A DNA stretch of 64,000 nt from Pteria penguin (taxonomy: Eukaryota; Mollusca; Bivalvia; Pterioida; Pteriidae): assembly GCA_035048485.1 (NCBI GenBank), contig CM068593.1, positions 733,501-797,500 of the forward strand, written 5' to 3'. Below, piece by piece: positions 33,165 to 45,185 of this stretch (within the stretch, counting starts at the first letter, position 1; every line of letters starts with the position of its first letter). Made by a program: the position numbers and the translations under genes. Below the pieces are notes generated by a model. It had not been told where the DNA came from. It ran no database searches and saw only the letters and a program-made list of their open reading frames with translations.

Positions 33165-33500
33165 GTCCGTTGCTGAAGCCGCTTGCTATGGGGAACTGGT
33201 ATGTATGTGGCCTGCCACCTGATCCCGAGGTATTATACTTTTGGAAAGTTTGTATATATTTGGACGGATACCTGAAGTCGAAAGCACTCGTAGTAGCAGA
33301 TTTGTATATATATAGACTGAGTTCTGCTGCTGAGGTCCCTTACTATGTGTAAGTTGGTATATATTGCTACTGTTACTGATACTAGAATTGCTATCTATGG
33401 CAGACTGGTGTATTTTGGGACGGGTAGCTGTTGAAAAACTCGCTAGTTATTGATAAGTTGGTAAACATTGGAATGGTCACCCGATGTCAAGGTCCTTCAC
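33165..33500 (-). repeat. Diverged minisatellite, reverse of 19635-19985
   Basis: Carries the same GTTGGTATATAT / GGACGGATACCTGA / GAAG..CTTGCTAT units as 19.6-20.0 kb but in the opposite direction. The Harbinger element lies between the two copies. Confidence 0.55.
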
Positions 33501-33514
33501 TATAAGTATTTTCA

Positions 33515-33760
33515 TAACCTCTTGTATTGAGAAACTTGTTGATCCTTCTTCTCTATATGGGGGATTATTTACAGATTTGTAAATGTTTCCCCTTTTATAA
33601 TGCTGCTTTTACGGTGATTGAGAATATGGGCTCCCACGGTGACGTGTTATCTTAATTGGCCGTCCTAAGTCGGTATTGTAATTGCAGCATAAAGGCATTT
33701 GAACTAATTGTAATGCAGTAGCGGCACCAAATTAGGACCGTCAATTGACATAAACTTGTG
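33515..33760 (+). repeat. Penelope-2 3' end, copy
   Basis: GAAACTTGTTGATCCTTCTT, ATGGGGGATTATTTACA, GGCCGTCCTAAGTCGGTATT match the tail of the relic at 39.5-40.9 kb in order (the latter has GAAAGCTGTTGATCCTTGTT and so on). Confidence 0.7.
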
Positions 33761-33769
33761 AATGTAGAA

Positions 33770-35400
33770 TTGGTGTGGCAAACCAATTTATGGGCCCATC
33801 TTCCGATTCATTGCAAATGCAGTATAATCAAAGTACACATATTTAAAATTCATAAATAATCTATATAGAGACAAAGGATTATTTCAAGTTGAGAGGTCAT
33901 AAAATATAGAAACACATATGGTAATATAGAGTAAGATAGATTATGATATCAAAAATATATAGAGCAATATCAACTTCAGATCACTGTGATCTGCTGCTCT
34001 TGAAACGAGCTCAGATCATTGATCTGTAGGAGTCACGATTATCAGTCGAAAGGTTCGGGACCATGTCTCGTCTGAAAAGATTTTCTTGTAGAGGAAATTC
34101 CAAATGAGATAGTCTTTGGGCTTTTCATGGTTCTTCTGTTTTCGGGTAGAACGCACTCTGGGCCATTCAAGTTTTCAGATTCTGAGTTTATTGGTGGATC
34201 AGGGATTTTTCTTTATTGAGTCGGCGCTCTCATAGAGCACTAGACTCAATGGCATCGCTTTTCAAATTCTCGCTTTTCGGGGGTTATAACTTTCACTACC
34301 GATATAGAGCTTACTACGCCGCTGAAAAATAAAGTGCCGAAAAATTACTGATGTTGTCTTAAAAATTCTTGATCAGCACAATGTACCTTTAGCTCAGTTA
34401 ATTTAAGCTAAACATGAACTAGTTTCAATAACTCGAAAAAGGAGTTGCAATAATGTAATTAATAACGTAATAATATGTAGTTGTGACTACTTTACGATGT
34501 GTTTACCACCGACACCGTCGGATGTACTCGATTGTGTAATTCTCCTGACAAAGCATTTGTATTGATCTTGTATCGCTTGTTTTTATCGAGATATTTCAAT
34601 TAAAGTTTTCCCCAACATGTTCTGGAACTTTAGTTCTTTTTCACATATATGACAAATTTAAAGATCGATTTCCGCATTTCCTCTGATAATGAAAATGCAT
34701 TATAAATATTTAGGTAAATGTTGTATGTTTCTAAATATCAATGATGTTAAAACATTATGAGAATCGTGAATAAGATGGTTATTTAATGTCCCACTTGAAG
34801 GAATGTCGTTCCTTGGCTCAGCATCGAATCGTGACAACAATGCAGTAAAACTTGTTGCCATGAAGTTGTCGATTGCATGTTCATTTCGGATACAAGCAAT
34901 TGCAAACTCTTTGCCGTAAGATAGTATGAAGAGAGCAAATTTTATTAGCATTTTGTACATAGGTATAATGACGATGTAGTTGCAACAAAGACCTAATTTT
35001 TGTCCCCCCCCCCCTCCACCATTTTCCTGAAATCCTGAATCCGCCACTAAAATGGTAAAATGATTACATACTTAAAATCAGCAAAGCCGACTCTCAGGAC
35101 TTTTGAGACCTTTAATTTTTTTTTTTCTATTCTTCTGACATATTCTATAAAATAACATTTTAAACATGTATAAGTTGTTAGAACTGTGTCAAAGTTTGTA
35201 AGTTCCAACCTCAATGGATTCCACTTTAAAAACTTACGTTCGCTTGATTTTTGTTTACATCTCTAATCTTCTGTCTGAATAACCAGAGGCAGGAAAAATA
35301 TATAAATCGTACTAGAAACATCGGTACGAAATATATTTCACGACTGTACATTTTTTGAAATTCATATCGGGCTAGAGGAAATAGTAAATTAATATTTACT
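33770..35400. other. No gene seen
   Basis: AT-rich sequence. 34995-35050 holds the end of a MITE (CCTGAATCCGCCACT) also seen at 22040-22060 and 51865-52010. The minus-strand frame 34700-35047 has no recognisable content. Confidence 0.4.
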
Positions 35401-35410
35401 CTAATTACTC

Positions 35411-35690
35411 TTTTATTTATACTAATCATTTATGGGAATTATCGCCTGGTTACATATTTTATTTATACTAATCATTTATGGGAATTATCGCCTGGTTACA
35501 TATTTTATTTATACTAATCATTTATGGGAATTATCGCCTGGTTACATATTTTATTTATACTAATCATTTATGGGAATTATCGCCTGGTTACATATTTTAT
35601 TTATACTAATCATTTATGGGAATTATCGCCTGGTTACATATTTTATTTATACTAATCATTTATGGGAATTATCGCCTGGTTACATATTTT
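35411..35690 (+). repeat. 46-bp minisatellite, six identical units
   Basis: The unit starts TTTTATTTATACTAATCATT, continues TATGGGAATTATCGCCTGGT and ends TACATA. Six copies are identical base for base, so amplification is recent or conversion is strong. Confidence 0.95.
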
Positions 35691-36219
35691 TGCTCATTGT
35701 GATTCATTAAAATAAAAGTTCTTTATATCCAACATTTTGACGATTTTGGTTTTATTTTTTGAGAGTGATTAATCCAAACTAACTTTGTTATTTAAAACGT
35801 TTTAACAACATATCAATAATAACATAAGAATGTCAATTATCAATAACAGAGAGAAAGTCCATTTAAAACACACTTTTAAATTGTAAATTTTTGTTTCCAA
35901 GAATGGTTATTATGCCTCTACTTTTTTGATAAGCCTGGCTTTTCAAAAGGAAAAAGAAAATACTTTTAAAAGATCAAATTAAAAAAAAAACAAACAAACA
36001 ATACAAAAAAACAAAACAAAGAAAGAAAGAAACAAACAAACAAAAAAAAAGCGAATATACAATCAAACCAATAGAAATTGTTTTCAATACAAGTTTCGCG
36101 GCCAAGCATGGAAAATTCTCTCCCCTGCAAAGGGGATTGAATATATGAATAAAAATTGCAAAGTGAATAAAAACATTTCTTTCTATCTTTATAGATTTTG
36201 AGATGAATACATCCATAGT

Positions 36220-36505
36220 TTTTTATTTCGATGGGGCTCAGTGTATTATGTGCTCGGCTCATTATCGAATGATCAGGGTTCGACTTCCGCCTTCGGCACA
36301 ACGGTGTCCTGTCTTTCGGTCCGGACAGTAAAATTGGAGGTCCGATGTTAGGCGTAGCCCGTAAAGGGCCTCTCACTGCTTTGGTTGGATCCGTTTCAAA
36401 GATATAAATTTCTATGCAATATATCATGCAGATATCATTACCATATGCATAAAATAATTATGAAGTGATGTAAATCAATAATCAATCATTCAATCAATTT
36501 ATAGA
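36220..36505 (+). repeat. tRNA-related SINE-like repeat
   Basis: ATGGGGCTCAGTG..GTGCTCGGCT and GATCAGGGTTCGACTTCCGC resemble RNA polymerase III A and B boxes, followed by GTGTCCTGTCTTTCGGTCCG, GGGCCTCTCACTGCTTTGG, CTATGCAATATATCATGCAG and an AATCAATCATTCAATCAA tail. Other copies are at 9900-10115, 19430-19630, 37640-37860, 47015-47290 and 62755-62890. Confidence 0.75.
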
Positions 36506-36659
36506 TTTTTGAATTGACGTTATACAGATCCATAATTTTATGTAAAATTACAGGTGCACTATATACATGTACTTGTTGTCTGGGCATCGATATTTTTTTT
36601 AATTTTTTCTTTCTTTTTTCTCTCTCTCTTTTATTTATTTTTTTTTCTCTATCACTTTG

Positions 36660-36735
36660 GCTATATGAAAAGTAAAGGAACACAAACACCCTGTATTGCA
36701 AATTTTCAGCCTCATGACCTTTATCAAGCAATAAA
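36660..36735 (-). repeat. H3-type repeat, single copy
   Basis: AAAGTAAAGGAACACAAACA, GCAAATTTTCAGCCTCATGA and CCTTTATCAAGCAA match one arm of the inverted repeat at 25935-26222. It ends about 40 bases before the acceptor of the pseudogene exon at 36775. Confidence 0.75.
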
Positions 36736-36774
36736 AATATTTTGTTCACGCTATATTTTACTTTTCTATTACAG

Positions 36775-36827
36775 ATTGAACAGTGAAATTTATTGGAATC
36801 GCGATCAGTACAAATTTGATTTTGATG
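36775..36827 (+). pseudogene. Chitin synthase relic: exon before IFFDDAF
   Basis: Acceptor ctattacag, donor gatg|gtaaat. Encodes LNSEIYWNRDQYKFDFD and supplies one base of the Ala codon completed at 37259. This block is itself open; it counts as part of the broken locus. Confidence 0.75.
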
Positions 36828-37258
36828 GTAAATCTATTTCTTTTGTTTGTTTCTTTCTTTATTTCTCCCTTCAATATTCATTTGTTTAATTGCATTTTAC
36901 TTTGCTTTCAGTAGCATTGTCGCATACTAAAATAAATTCACTGTCAATTAAATGTACTACCAGCAAGAATAGATAAAATATGCATATATGTAATTAAATT
37001 AGATGACGAAATGATTCACATTATCATGTATTATATCCAAATTATAGTTATTATCTAATACAATATAATATGACAAAGAAATCATTGCATTTAAAATTAC
37101 AAAATAATATGACAAACAGGTGCAATGTAATCTGACAGAAAATCAATGTATTTTTCTCTGCAATAGAAGTTCTTTCGTGTGTATTATGAACACTTTATAG
37201 TAGTTTTATTTAATTTTAAGATATGGTTGCCACTAAATAAGTAATTATTATTTTCCAG

Positions 37259-37366
37259 CCAACATTTTCTTCGATGATGCATTCTGTGGAGAAGGGAAGG
37301 ACAGGAAATTGAATAAGTACACAAATGATTTGTACAGAGCTATACAAAAATACAAGATACAATGAA
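37259..37366 (+). pseudogene. Chitin synthase relic: IFFDDAF exon with premature stop
   Basis: Acceptor attttccag. NIFFDDAFCGEGKDRKLNKY then TNDLYRAIQKYKIQ and TGA. The donor gtgagt follows the stop by one base, so the stop replaces what should be the penultimate codon of the exon. The out-phase (1) would still match the C-terminal exon. Confidence 0.8.
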
Positions 37367-37439
37367 GTGAGTTTAGTTTTGAGTTTTGTCTTGAGCTTTG
37401 GGAGTTTTGAAGTGAAGTGAAGTGATGTTTGACTTGAGT

Positions 37440-37680
37440 GCTTTTATACAATTTTCCCTGATGTTGTGTGACAATGGCATTTTCTACATAGTGTTTGTTC
37501 ACATTAATTCGTGCTGAATTATATTTGATTGGTATTTAGGTAAGCTATTCGCGATGGGTGTGGCTAGTCAAACAGGAGACGTTCATTCCTCCCGGGCACA
37601 TGGTCTCTCCTCTGAATTTCAGGGGTCTCTGTGGTACATTTTTGTCAGTGCCAATGGCATGTGACACCAGTTCATGTTTT
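37440..37680 (-). repeat. Dispersed ~200-bp element, full copy
   Basis: Reverse orientation of the copy at 345-575: GTGACAATGGCATTTTCTAC, GGTGTGGCTAGTCAAACAGG, ATTCCTCCCGGGCACATGGT, CTGAATTTCAGGGGTCT and GTGCCAATGGCATGTGACA. The ends GTGACAATGGCA and TGCCAATGGCATGTGACA are roughly inverted. Confidence 0.75.
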
Positions 37681-37862
37681 CGGTTTTTGTGGGGTCATGT
37701 TAGGCATGGACACCTTTAAGATCCCTCACTGCTTCTAGTGGGTCCAGGAGGCATATATTTCAGTGCACTGCATCAGGCAGATGCTGTCATCATATACGTG
37801 GCAGAATTGTGGACTGACGTAAAACAGTACTCAATCAATCAATCAATCAATCATAACTTATA
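37680..37862 (+). repeat. SINE-like repeat with ATCA tail
   Basis: GATCCCTCACTGCTTCTAG, GGCATATATTTCAGTGCA, TGCATCAGGCAGATGCTGTC and a tail of ATCAATCAATCAATCAATCA. Same family as 19430-19630 and 36220-36505. Confidence 0.65.
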
Positions 37863-38934
37863 ATGATTCTTTCAAGTGTTTGAGAAAGATCTTTTACCTC
37901 TACCTTTTAGAAAAGTCTGAAAGCACTTCCCATGACGCTGAGTTGGAAAAAATAAAGTCAGGGATAAAAAACAACACTAAAGACGAGTTTTGGTATTCTA
38001 TCATAGATGAGTATCTGTCTCCAGACCTTGCAGATAAAGATGCAATGAAGAAACATCAGAGTATCAAATCAGAGCTGAACATCTACGCAACAAACTTTTC
38101 TTCGGGTTTTTGTTGATAAACACAATGTATGTAGTACTTGTATACTCAATGACTGAAGTCCATACCAATAAAGAATTACTTTATTTCAGAATATACTGCC
38201 CTGCATCGTCTAAAATTCCTTATATGGACATCAACCCTATATCTGTATTATTTACTCTCACGTTTGGAATTATCTTGGTTTTTCAGGTTTTTTTTTTTTT
38301 TTTTTTTTTTTGGCATGCTTTACCATAGATGTTCAACGTTTGCCCAGATTCTTGTTCTTTCTAAATTTGAAACACCCAGCGAACACAAAACGCAAAAACC
38401 TTCCAAGCGATCAAATCATTCAAAAGACGCTTTCGTTGACAACGATGAATGTCAACAGTGTCGAAAAGAGTCGAAGGGGGCATCTAAGTTGTCCTAAGAA
38501 GAACTACTCAAAAGAAAAATGTTTCTTTCAACCAAACTGCAATCAAACCAATGAAAATAAAAACTGTTTTTAATACACGTTTTATAGCCAAGTACTGGGC
38601 GAATCTTGCTCTTGCGAAAAGGACTAGCGATATGAATAAAAGTTGTAAATTCTAAAGATCATTTTTATTTGTTATAATGAATAAAGTTCATTCTTTTGAC
38701 TCTGCGTTTGATAGAAATGTTTTATTTTTATTATTTTTTTTTTTTACTATACAACGATTTCCCTGTGGAAGAAAGCTGCTTGATCAGTTTGATTTTTGTT
38801 CTGCTTCATATATTTCTAGTTTCATTTTCTCATATGTATAAAGATGCAATATTTGTGTATGCTGAACATGTTAAATAGTTCACATATACTCAATGTTATG
38901 TTTTGTCCTTTGCTTCTATTGTTTTGTGGTCAAC

Positions 38935-39035
38935 TTAAACCGACCGTCCGAAATCGGAACCGCCACTGCATTACAATTGAATATTTTTGTAATGATTGTA
39001 TGTCTGTCTCCATGTGTGTTTGTGTGCTTATTCCC
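38935..39035 (+). repeat. Diverged Penelope-2 3' end
   Basis: CTTAAACCGACCGTCCGAAA, TCGGAACCGCCACTGCATTA and ATTGAATATTTTTGTAATG align with the tail at 40720-40785. Confidence 0.55.
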
Positions 39036-39207
39036 GTATTCTTTGCATGTCTTTGTCAATGTTTTATTCATTCAGCTGTTTAAGATGTAATTTATATTTG
39101 TACATTCCATTGTACTTTTTGAGACCGTTTCTTGTGTTGAAGATTCGTGAATTCGAACTTCCTGTTTTTAATTAATGTTATTGTATTTTCCAGGTATAGT
39201 ATAGTAC

Positions 39208-39430
<223 letters not shown>

Positions 39431-39544
39431 ACTTCTCTTTTTTTTTGCATTTTTTCACAAGTGTTTGTATGTTTTGTTATGGTTTTTCTGTACTAGTGAA
39501 AAAGAAATTGAGAATAAAAGAGGGTGTTTTTAAAACTCATCGTG

Positions 39545-40880
39545 TAATAATATCACATTCTTGATCGATAATATTTATGTACAATTTAATGCCAAGACTT
39601 ATCAAGAGATTATTGGTGTTCCTATGGGCACCAACTGCACAGCCTTATAGCAGATTTATGTTTTTACTGTTATGAGAGACTTTATGCATTCTATTCATAC
39701 TTCTAAATGTTTCTACCTTATTGATAAGTTCAATACCACCCCAGAAATTTTGATGGTATTTTAGTTATTGATAACCTAGAGTTTGAAAACTCACTACTGA
39801 CATTTATCCACCTGAAGTTCAATTAAACACAGCCAACACTTCCGATCCAGAAATTCCTTTCTTATATTTTATATTAAAATTATCAACAACAATATTCATA
39901 CAAACATATATGATAAACGCGTGACGACTTTGGTGTTCCTGTTGTACATTTCCCTTATCTAGATGGTGATGTCCCAAGACTCTCTTCGTATGGTATTTAT
40001 ATTACTCAATTGGTTCGGTTCGCTAAAGCCTGCACTAACGTTTTGGATTTTTACGCAAAAAATAATCAGATTACTTTTAAACTTCTTACTTGGGGTTATA
40101 GATATCATAAACTTCAAAAACCTTTCGGTAAATCTTAAAGTCTTCTTCAGACACTTTATCTAAATTCGGAAATGTGACCTCTCAACAGTACGTATCCAGC
40201 GGAATTTCCCATCCCAATTTCTACAGTGATCTAATGTACAAACTAAGGAGGGTCAAACATTCCGATAATTTGATATCCGTGGGTTTTAAAATTATTAAGC
40301 GCCTTCGGAAGCATGACCCCAAAACCATCGCTAAGACCTTAGGCCTTGCATTGGGTCCTTCTACAACCTAATAGAGACTCTTGAGCGTTGCTAACAGGGC
40401 GGTGAGAACTCTATGACAGGCCTTGTCGAAATGTTTTCAGAGGAGACAATGTTCTGATCATCGTTCCCTCTGTTTATTAGTCGGGACTCCTTTTGATCAA
40501 GGATCTGAGATCGCTTACAGGCGGGCAGAGCACGATTTAGTTATGTTTGATAGCAACAAATTATTTTATAAACGTTTTGTCATGAGAAAGCTGTTGATCC
40601 TTGTTCTATATATGGAGGATTATTTATAAATTTTTAAATATGCGTCCTTTGATTGCGGTGAGTGGACAGATGGGCACCCGTAAACCGGTTAACCACACCA
40701 TTTGAGTGACGTTTGTTACTTTAATTGACCGTTCTAAGTCGGTATCGTAACCGCAACACAATCGAATATTTTTGTAATGTTTTATGTATATATTACTATT
40801 ATCATATTTTGTGTGCATATCCTTGGTGATTTTTATCGTACAGCTTTGTCAGATGTCTTCTGTTTTCGCTTTCATACATC
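39545..40880 (+). mobile_element. Second Penelope-like retroelement, decayed (PLE-2)
   Basis: Frame fragments in order: IDNIYVQFNAKTYQEIIGVP then MGTNC (RT motif B), the linker with FYLIDKFN, DGDVPRLSSYGIYITQLVRF AKAC, GYRYHKLQKPFGKSLKS, YVSSGISHPNFYSDLMYKLR RVK and IAKTLGLALGPST before a stop, then a long 3' region ending CGTTCTAAGTCGGTATCGTA and AATCGAATATTTTTGTAATG. Frameshifts and a stop directly after motif B kill it. It differs from PLE-1 in the C-terminal part and in the 3' end. Confidence 0.75.
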
Positions 40881-41314
40881 AATTACCGGAATAGGTGTAG
40901 TAATTTTAAATGTGTACTACATTCATAAATGTATACATGGTCCTATATTCAATTGATGTAGACATTTGTACGACATAAATGTATTTTAGTAATAATATGT
41001 AACGTTTTACTTCCTTGAAATCAATATATATTACCAGAATAAGAGATGATTTATTGAAAGTAAAGTTTCGTCTTATTCGGTATGAATGTGTAACACATCT
41101 TTGTTGTAACATAATCATTCATACCATACATTAAGTATGGATACCTCTACCAACCCATCGCCGAATGTCCCACATCAGACCTCTATAGACACCTGTCATA
41201 CATTACCTTAATTTTCACGTCACTATGAGGAAAAAAGTTTGGGAGTCTTTATAATTCCGTTTCGTGCCATTTTAAAGAATAAAACAATATCTAGTTCGAA
41301 CCAGAAAATTTTAT

Positions 41315-41448
41315 TTTTCGAACGAGAAGGTATCTCCTTCGAAGGAGAAATTATGTCGTTCGAAGGAGAAATTATCTCGTTCGAACGAGAAAGTATCTCC
41401 TTCGAACGAGAAATAAAATGTGGTTCAAACGAGAAAACTTTTATATAT
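41315..41448. repeat. Nested TTCGAA palindrome repeat
   Basis: Short units such as TCGTTCGAACGAGAAA and TCCTTCGAAGGAGAAATTAT alternate; each is a palindrome centred on TTCGAA, so units and array are nearly self-complementary. Open frames exist on both strands for this reason. Confidence 0.85.
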
Positions 41449-41754
41449 GAATTAAGTTGTTTGGTTATTGAAAAAATATCAGAAATTACTTCAATCGATA
41501 CATACAATGATACATTTCTATATGCATAAATGCATGTATTTCAATTGAAAATTGATATCAATCTAGATCCTAATGTACATATGCATGGTTATTCTAAAAA
41601 CATACACATTATCATTATGAAGGAAACAGTTAAGTTAAAGTATGTTAAAGTTTATAACACCATGAAGAAGAAGAAGAATACAAGAGAAAAATGGGGGAGG
41701 GCTAGTTATTATACCATTAGAGACAATGTATTATGGATAACATGTATAGTAGCG

Positions 41755-43630
41755 CCATAGAGATGACGGTCAGTGTACTGAGGATATTATATATAGTAGC
41801 CCCTGTGAGCTGACGGTCAGCTTACTGTGGATACTTTATATAGTAGCGCCTTAGAGCTGGCGGTCAGTGCACTGTGGATATTATATACAGTAGTCATCTA
41901 GAGCTGACAGTGTACTTTGGATACTATATATAGTAGTTCCATAGAGATGGCGATCAGTGTACTGTGGATACTATATATAGTAGCTCGTTTTAGCTGACGG
42001 TCAGTGCACTGTGGATACTATATATAGTAGCTCCTTAGAGCTGACAGTCAGTGTATTGTGGATACTATATATAGTAGCTCTTTTTAGCTGACGGTCAGTG
42101 TACTGTGGATACTATATATAGTAGCTCCTTAGAGTTGACAGTCAGTGTACTGTGGATACTATGTATAGTAGACTCTGAGAGCTGACAGTCAGTGTACTGT
42201 GGATACTATATATAGTAGCCCCATAAAGCTGACGGTCAGTGTTTTGTGGATACTATATATAGTAGCTCCTTAGAGCTGACACTCAGTGCACTGTGGGTAT
42301 TATAAATAGTAGCTCCTTAGAGCTGACGGTCAGTGTATTGTGGATGCTATATAAAGTAGCTACTTAGAGCAGATGATCAGTGCACTGTGGACACTATAAA
42401 TAGTACCTCCTTAGAGCTGACGGTCAGTGTACTGTGGACACTATAAATAGTAGCTCCATAGAGCTGACGGTCAGTGCATTGCGAATACTATATATAGTAG
42501 CTCCTTAGAGCTAACACTCAGTGCATTGCGGATAACATATAGAGTAACTCCTTAGAGCTGACGGTCAGTGTATTGTGGATGCTATATATAGTAGCTCCTT
42601 AGAGCAGATGATCAGTGTACAGTGGACACTATGAATAGTAGCACCTTAGAGCTGACGGTCAGTGTACTGTAGATACAATATATAGTAACTCCTTAGATCT
42701 AAGCGTCAGCGTACTGTGGATAACATATAGAGTAACTCCTTAGAGCTGACGATCAGTGTAGCGTGGATAGTATATAACGTAGATCCTTGGAGCGGAGGGT
42801 CAGTGTACTGTGGATATTAAATATAGTAGCCCATTAGAGCTGACAGTCAGTGTACTGATAATACTATATATAGTAACTCCTTAAAACTGACAGTCAGTGT
42901 ATTGTGGATACTATATATAGTAGCTCTTTTTAGCTGACAGTCAGTGTATTGTGGATACTATATATAGTAGCCTCTTAGAGTTTACGGTCAGTGTATTGTG
43001 GATACTATATATAGTAGCTCCTTAGAGCTTACGGTCAGTGCACTGTGGGTACTATATATAGTAGCTCCTTAGAGCTGACAGTCAGTGTATTGTGGATATT
43101 ATATATAGTAGCTCTTTTTAGCTGACGGTCAGTGCACTGTGGATACTATATATAGTAGCGCTTAGAGCTGACAGTGAGTGTATTGTGGATACTATATATA
43201 GTAGCTCTTTTAGCTGACGGTCAGTGTACTGTGGATACTATATATAGCACCTCTTTTTAGCCGACGGTCAGTGCACTGTGGATACTATATACAGTAGCTC
43301 TTCTTAGCTGACGGTCAGTGCACTGTAGATACTATATATAGTAGCTCCTTAGAGCTGACAGGCAGTGTATTGTGGATACTATATATAGTAGCTCTTTTTA
43401 GCTGACGGTCAGTGTACTGTGGATACTATATATAGTAGCTCCTTAGAGCTGACAGTCAGTGTATGTGGATACTATATATAGTAGCTCTTTTTAGCTGACG
43501 GTCAGTGCACTGTGGATACTATATATAGTAGCTCCTTAGAACTAACAATCAGTGTATTGTGGTTGCTATATATAGTAGCTGCCTAGAGCTAAGGGTCAGT
43601 GTGTTGTGGATAATATATATAGGGAATTGT
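41755..43630 (+). repeat. 47-bp satellite array, about 40 units
   Basis: Unit: GGATACTATATATAGTAGCT then CCTTAGAGCTGACGGTCAGT then GTATTGT, with spacing of 47 bases between successive GTGGATA words. It contains the perfect palindrome TACTATATATAGTA and the near palindrome CTGACGGTCAG. Units differ at 5-20% of positions. Confidence 0.95.
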
Positions 43631-44219
43631 AATTATCGATGTTCTAGTAAATAAGAGTCAACCAGACGCCATCATATTACTGGAGCAAAACAGATTTACA
43701 GTAAAGATTTTTATACGTTTAATTCAAAGGATGACATGACAGAAAAAAACATAGATAAACTGACAAGACCAGTGCTAAGCAAGTTACATATGTATATGAT
43801 AATGTAGATATATCTAAAAACAAAACAAAAACCAACACAAAAGCAGAAAAAAAACAACCCAAAACAAGAAGATAACCCCCCTCCCCCCAAAGGACAAAAA
43901 TAAAAACAAAATAAAACACAAGAGAACAAATACAACAGTAAAATAGTATACAGATAAAGAAATAAACAAACAAACAAACAAATGTTAGATTGAATGTAAT
44001 TTAGAACAATAATATCAAATATGGGACAAAATGAATATCAACAACTTTATGTACAGAAGAAAAGCACATTTGTACAGATTTATATAATGATAAAAGAGAC
44101 AGGTCCGTAGGAATCATTTCTTAAGCGAGGTGACCAAACCTTGAATATCGTTTTATTTTGTAGTGTGATAAAACAAAATGGTCCATGATCGGTCAACAAA
44201 AGGAGCCAAGCCACCCCCT

Positions 44220-44250
<31 letters not shown>

Positions 44251-44272
44251 ACACGCGCGCGCGCGCGCACTC
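44220..44272 (+). repeat. CA/CG dinucleotide microsatellite
   Basis: CA units followed by about eight GC/CG units. Confidence 0.9.
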
Positions 44273-44479
44273 CGACCGATTCCTGCGGGCTTGCAGGCAC
44301 AAGATTCGGGTATTGAAGTCATCTCGGCATACAAATTTCTTTCATGTAGAGGTATTAGGGAGTATATCGAATCACTATTAGCAAAGGAATGTACAAATTC
44401 CATGTAATTCTATTTTTATGACGAGTTACGTGTTTAATGATTAATGAATACACTAAACGATGTAAGATATGAGTTAGCT

Positions 44480-44705
44480 AAATAGATGTCAAGATGTTCC
44501 TGGTTGATCCAGAAGAGAAAACAGAGGGCATCTGACAAAGGTGTATGACACAAATCACTAAAGACATGAACACAAAGCATGATAATATTAGAATATACAT
44601 ATATAAGGAAAAGACAATACAAAAATATTCGATTGTGAAGGATGATTTTCTTCGTATACATATCGGTTAATCTATTCTGTATTACCCCCGAAAAAAAGAA
44701 AAACA
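44480..44705 (-). repeat. Penelope-2 3' end, reverse copy
   Basis: On the minus strand: CAATCGAATATTTTTGTATT, TTATCATGCTTTGTGTTCAT and TTGTCAGATGCCCTCTGTTT, as at 9060-9160 and 40760-40870. Confidence 0.65.
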
Positions 44706-44964
44706 CTTGCAAGCCCTGCCCCAGATAGATTATACACACATTGTAATTAATATTTATAATATTAATATTTCATGAAATTATGAAATCATCAAAATCACAC
44801 AAAAATGTGACAAACTCTTATACATTGTGTTTTATGATCTCAGCAGCCGGTCTGAAAAAAAGTTTGTCAAATAATGTTAGCCTCTGGGAACGATGTTGCC
44901 AGCCCCGGATGAACCCATTGATGGATTTGGCCAAGAACAATATCACTTTTAGCGGACCTTTTTC

Positions 44965-45185
44965 CTGAAGTTATGTGACAGTGGCATTTTCTACAGTATA
45001 TATACAGTACTAAATTATATTTGTTTCGTCTGTATGTATGGGCATTTACGGGGGTGTGGTTAATTAAACAGGAGACGCTCACTCCTCCCGGGCACCTGGT
45101 CTCACCTCTAAGTTTCAAGGGTCCATGGATGTCCACTGTGGTACATTGGTGTTAGTGCCATCGTCATGTGACATCAGTTACTTTC
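44965..45185 (-). repeat. Dispersed ~200-bp element, full copy
   Basis: On the minus strand: TGGCACTAACACCAATGTAC, GTGGACATCCATGGACCCTT, GAGGTGAGACCAGGTGCCCG, GGAGGAGTGAGCGTCTCCTG and CATACAGACGAAACAAATAT. Best-preserved copy of the family in the window. Confidence 0.8.

Larger units (their letters stand above)
36775..38498 (+). pseudogene. Second chitin synthase locus, core exons missing
   Basis: Three exon-like blocks remain. 36775-36827 and 37259-37366 join in phase to EIYWNRDQYKFDFD plus ANIFFDDAFCGEGK and YTNDLYRAIQKY, the IFFDDAF region that lies on the N-terminal side of the catalytic core in animal chitin synthases. An in-frame TGA at 37363-37365 sits just before a gtgagt donor. 37911-38498 copies the C-terminal exon at 15395 (DEFWYSIIDEYLSPDLADKD, INTMYVVLVYSM, DINPISVLFTLTFGIILVF) with a one-base deletion near 38084 and a T-tract expansion at about 38287. 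No QRRRW, five-helix or Ig exons lie between. A SINE and a MITE-like element are inserted at 37.44-37.87 kb. Confidence 0.85.
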
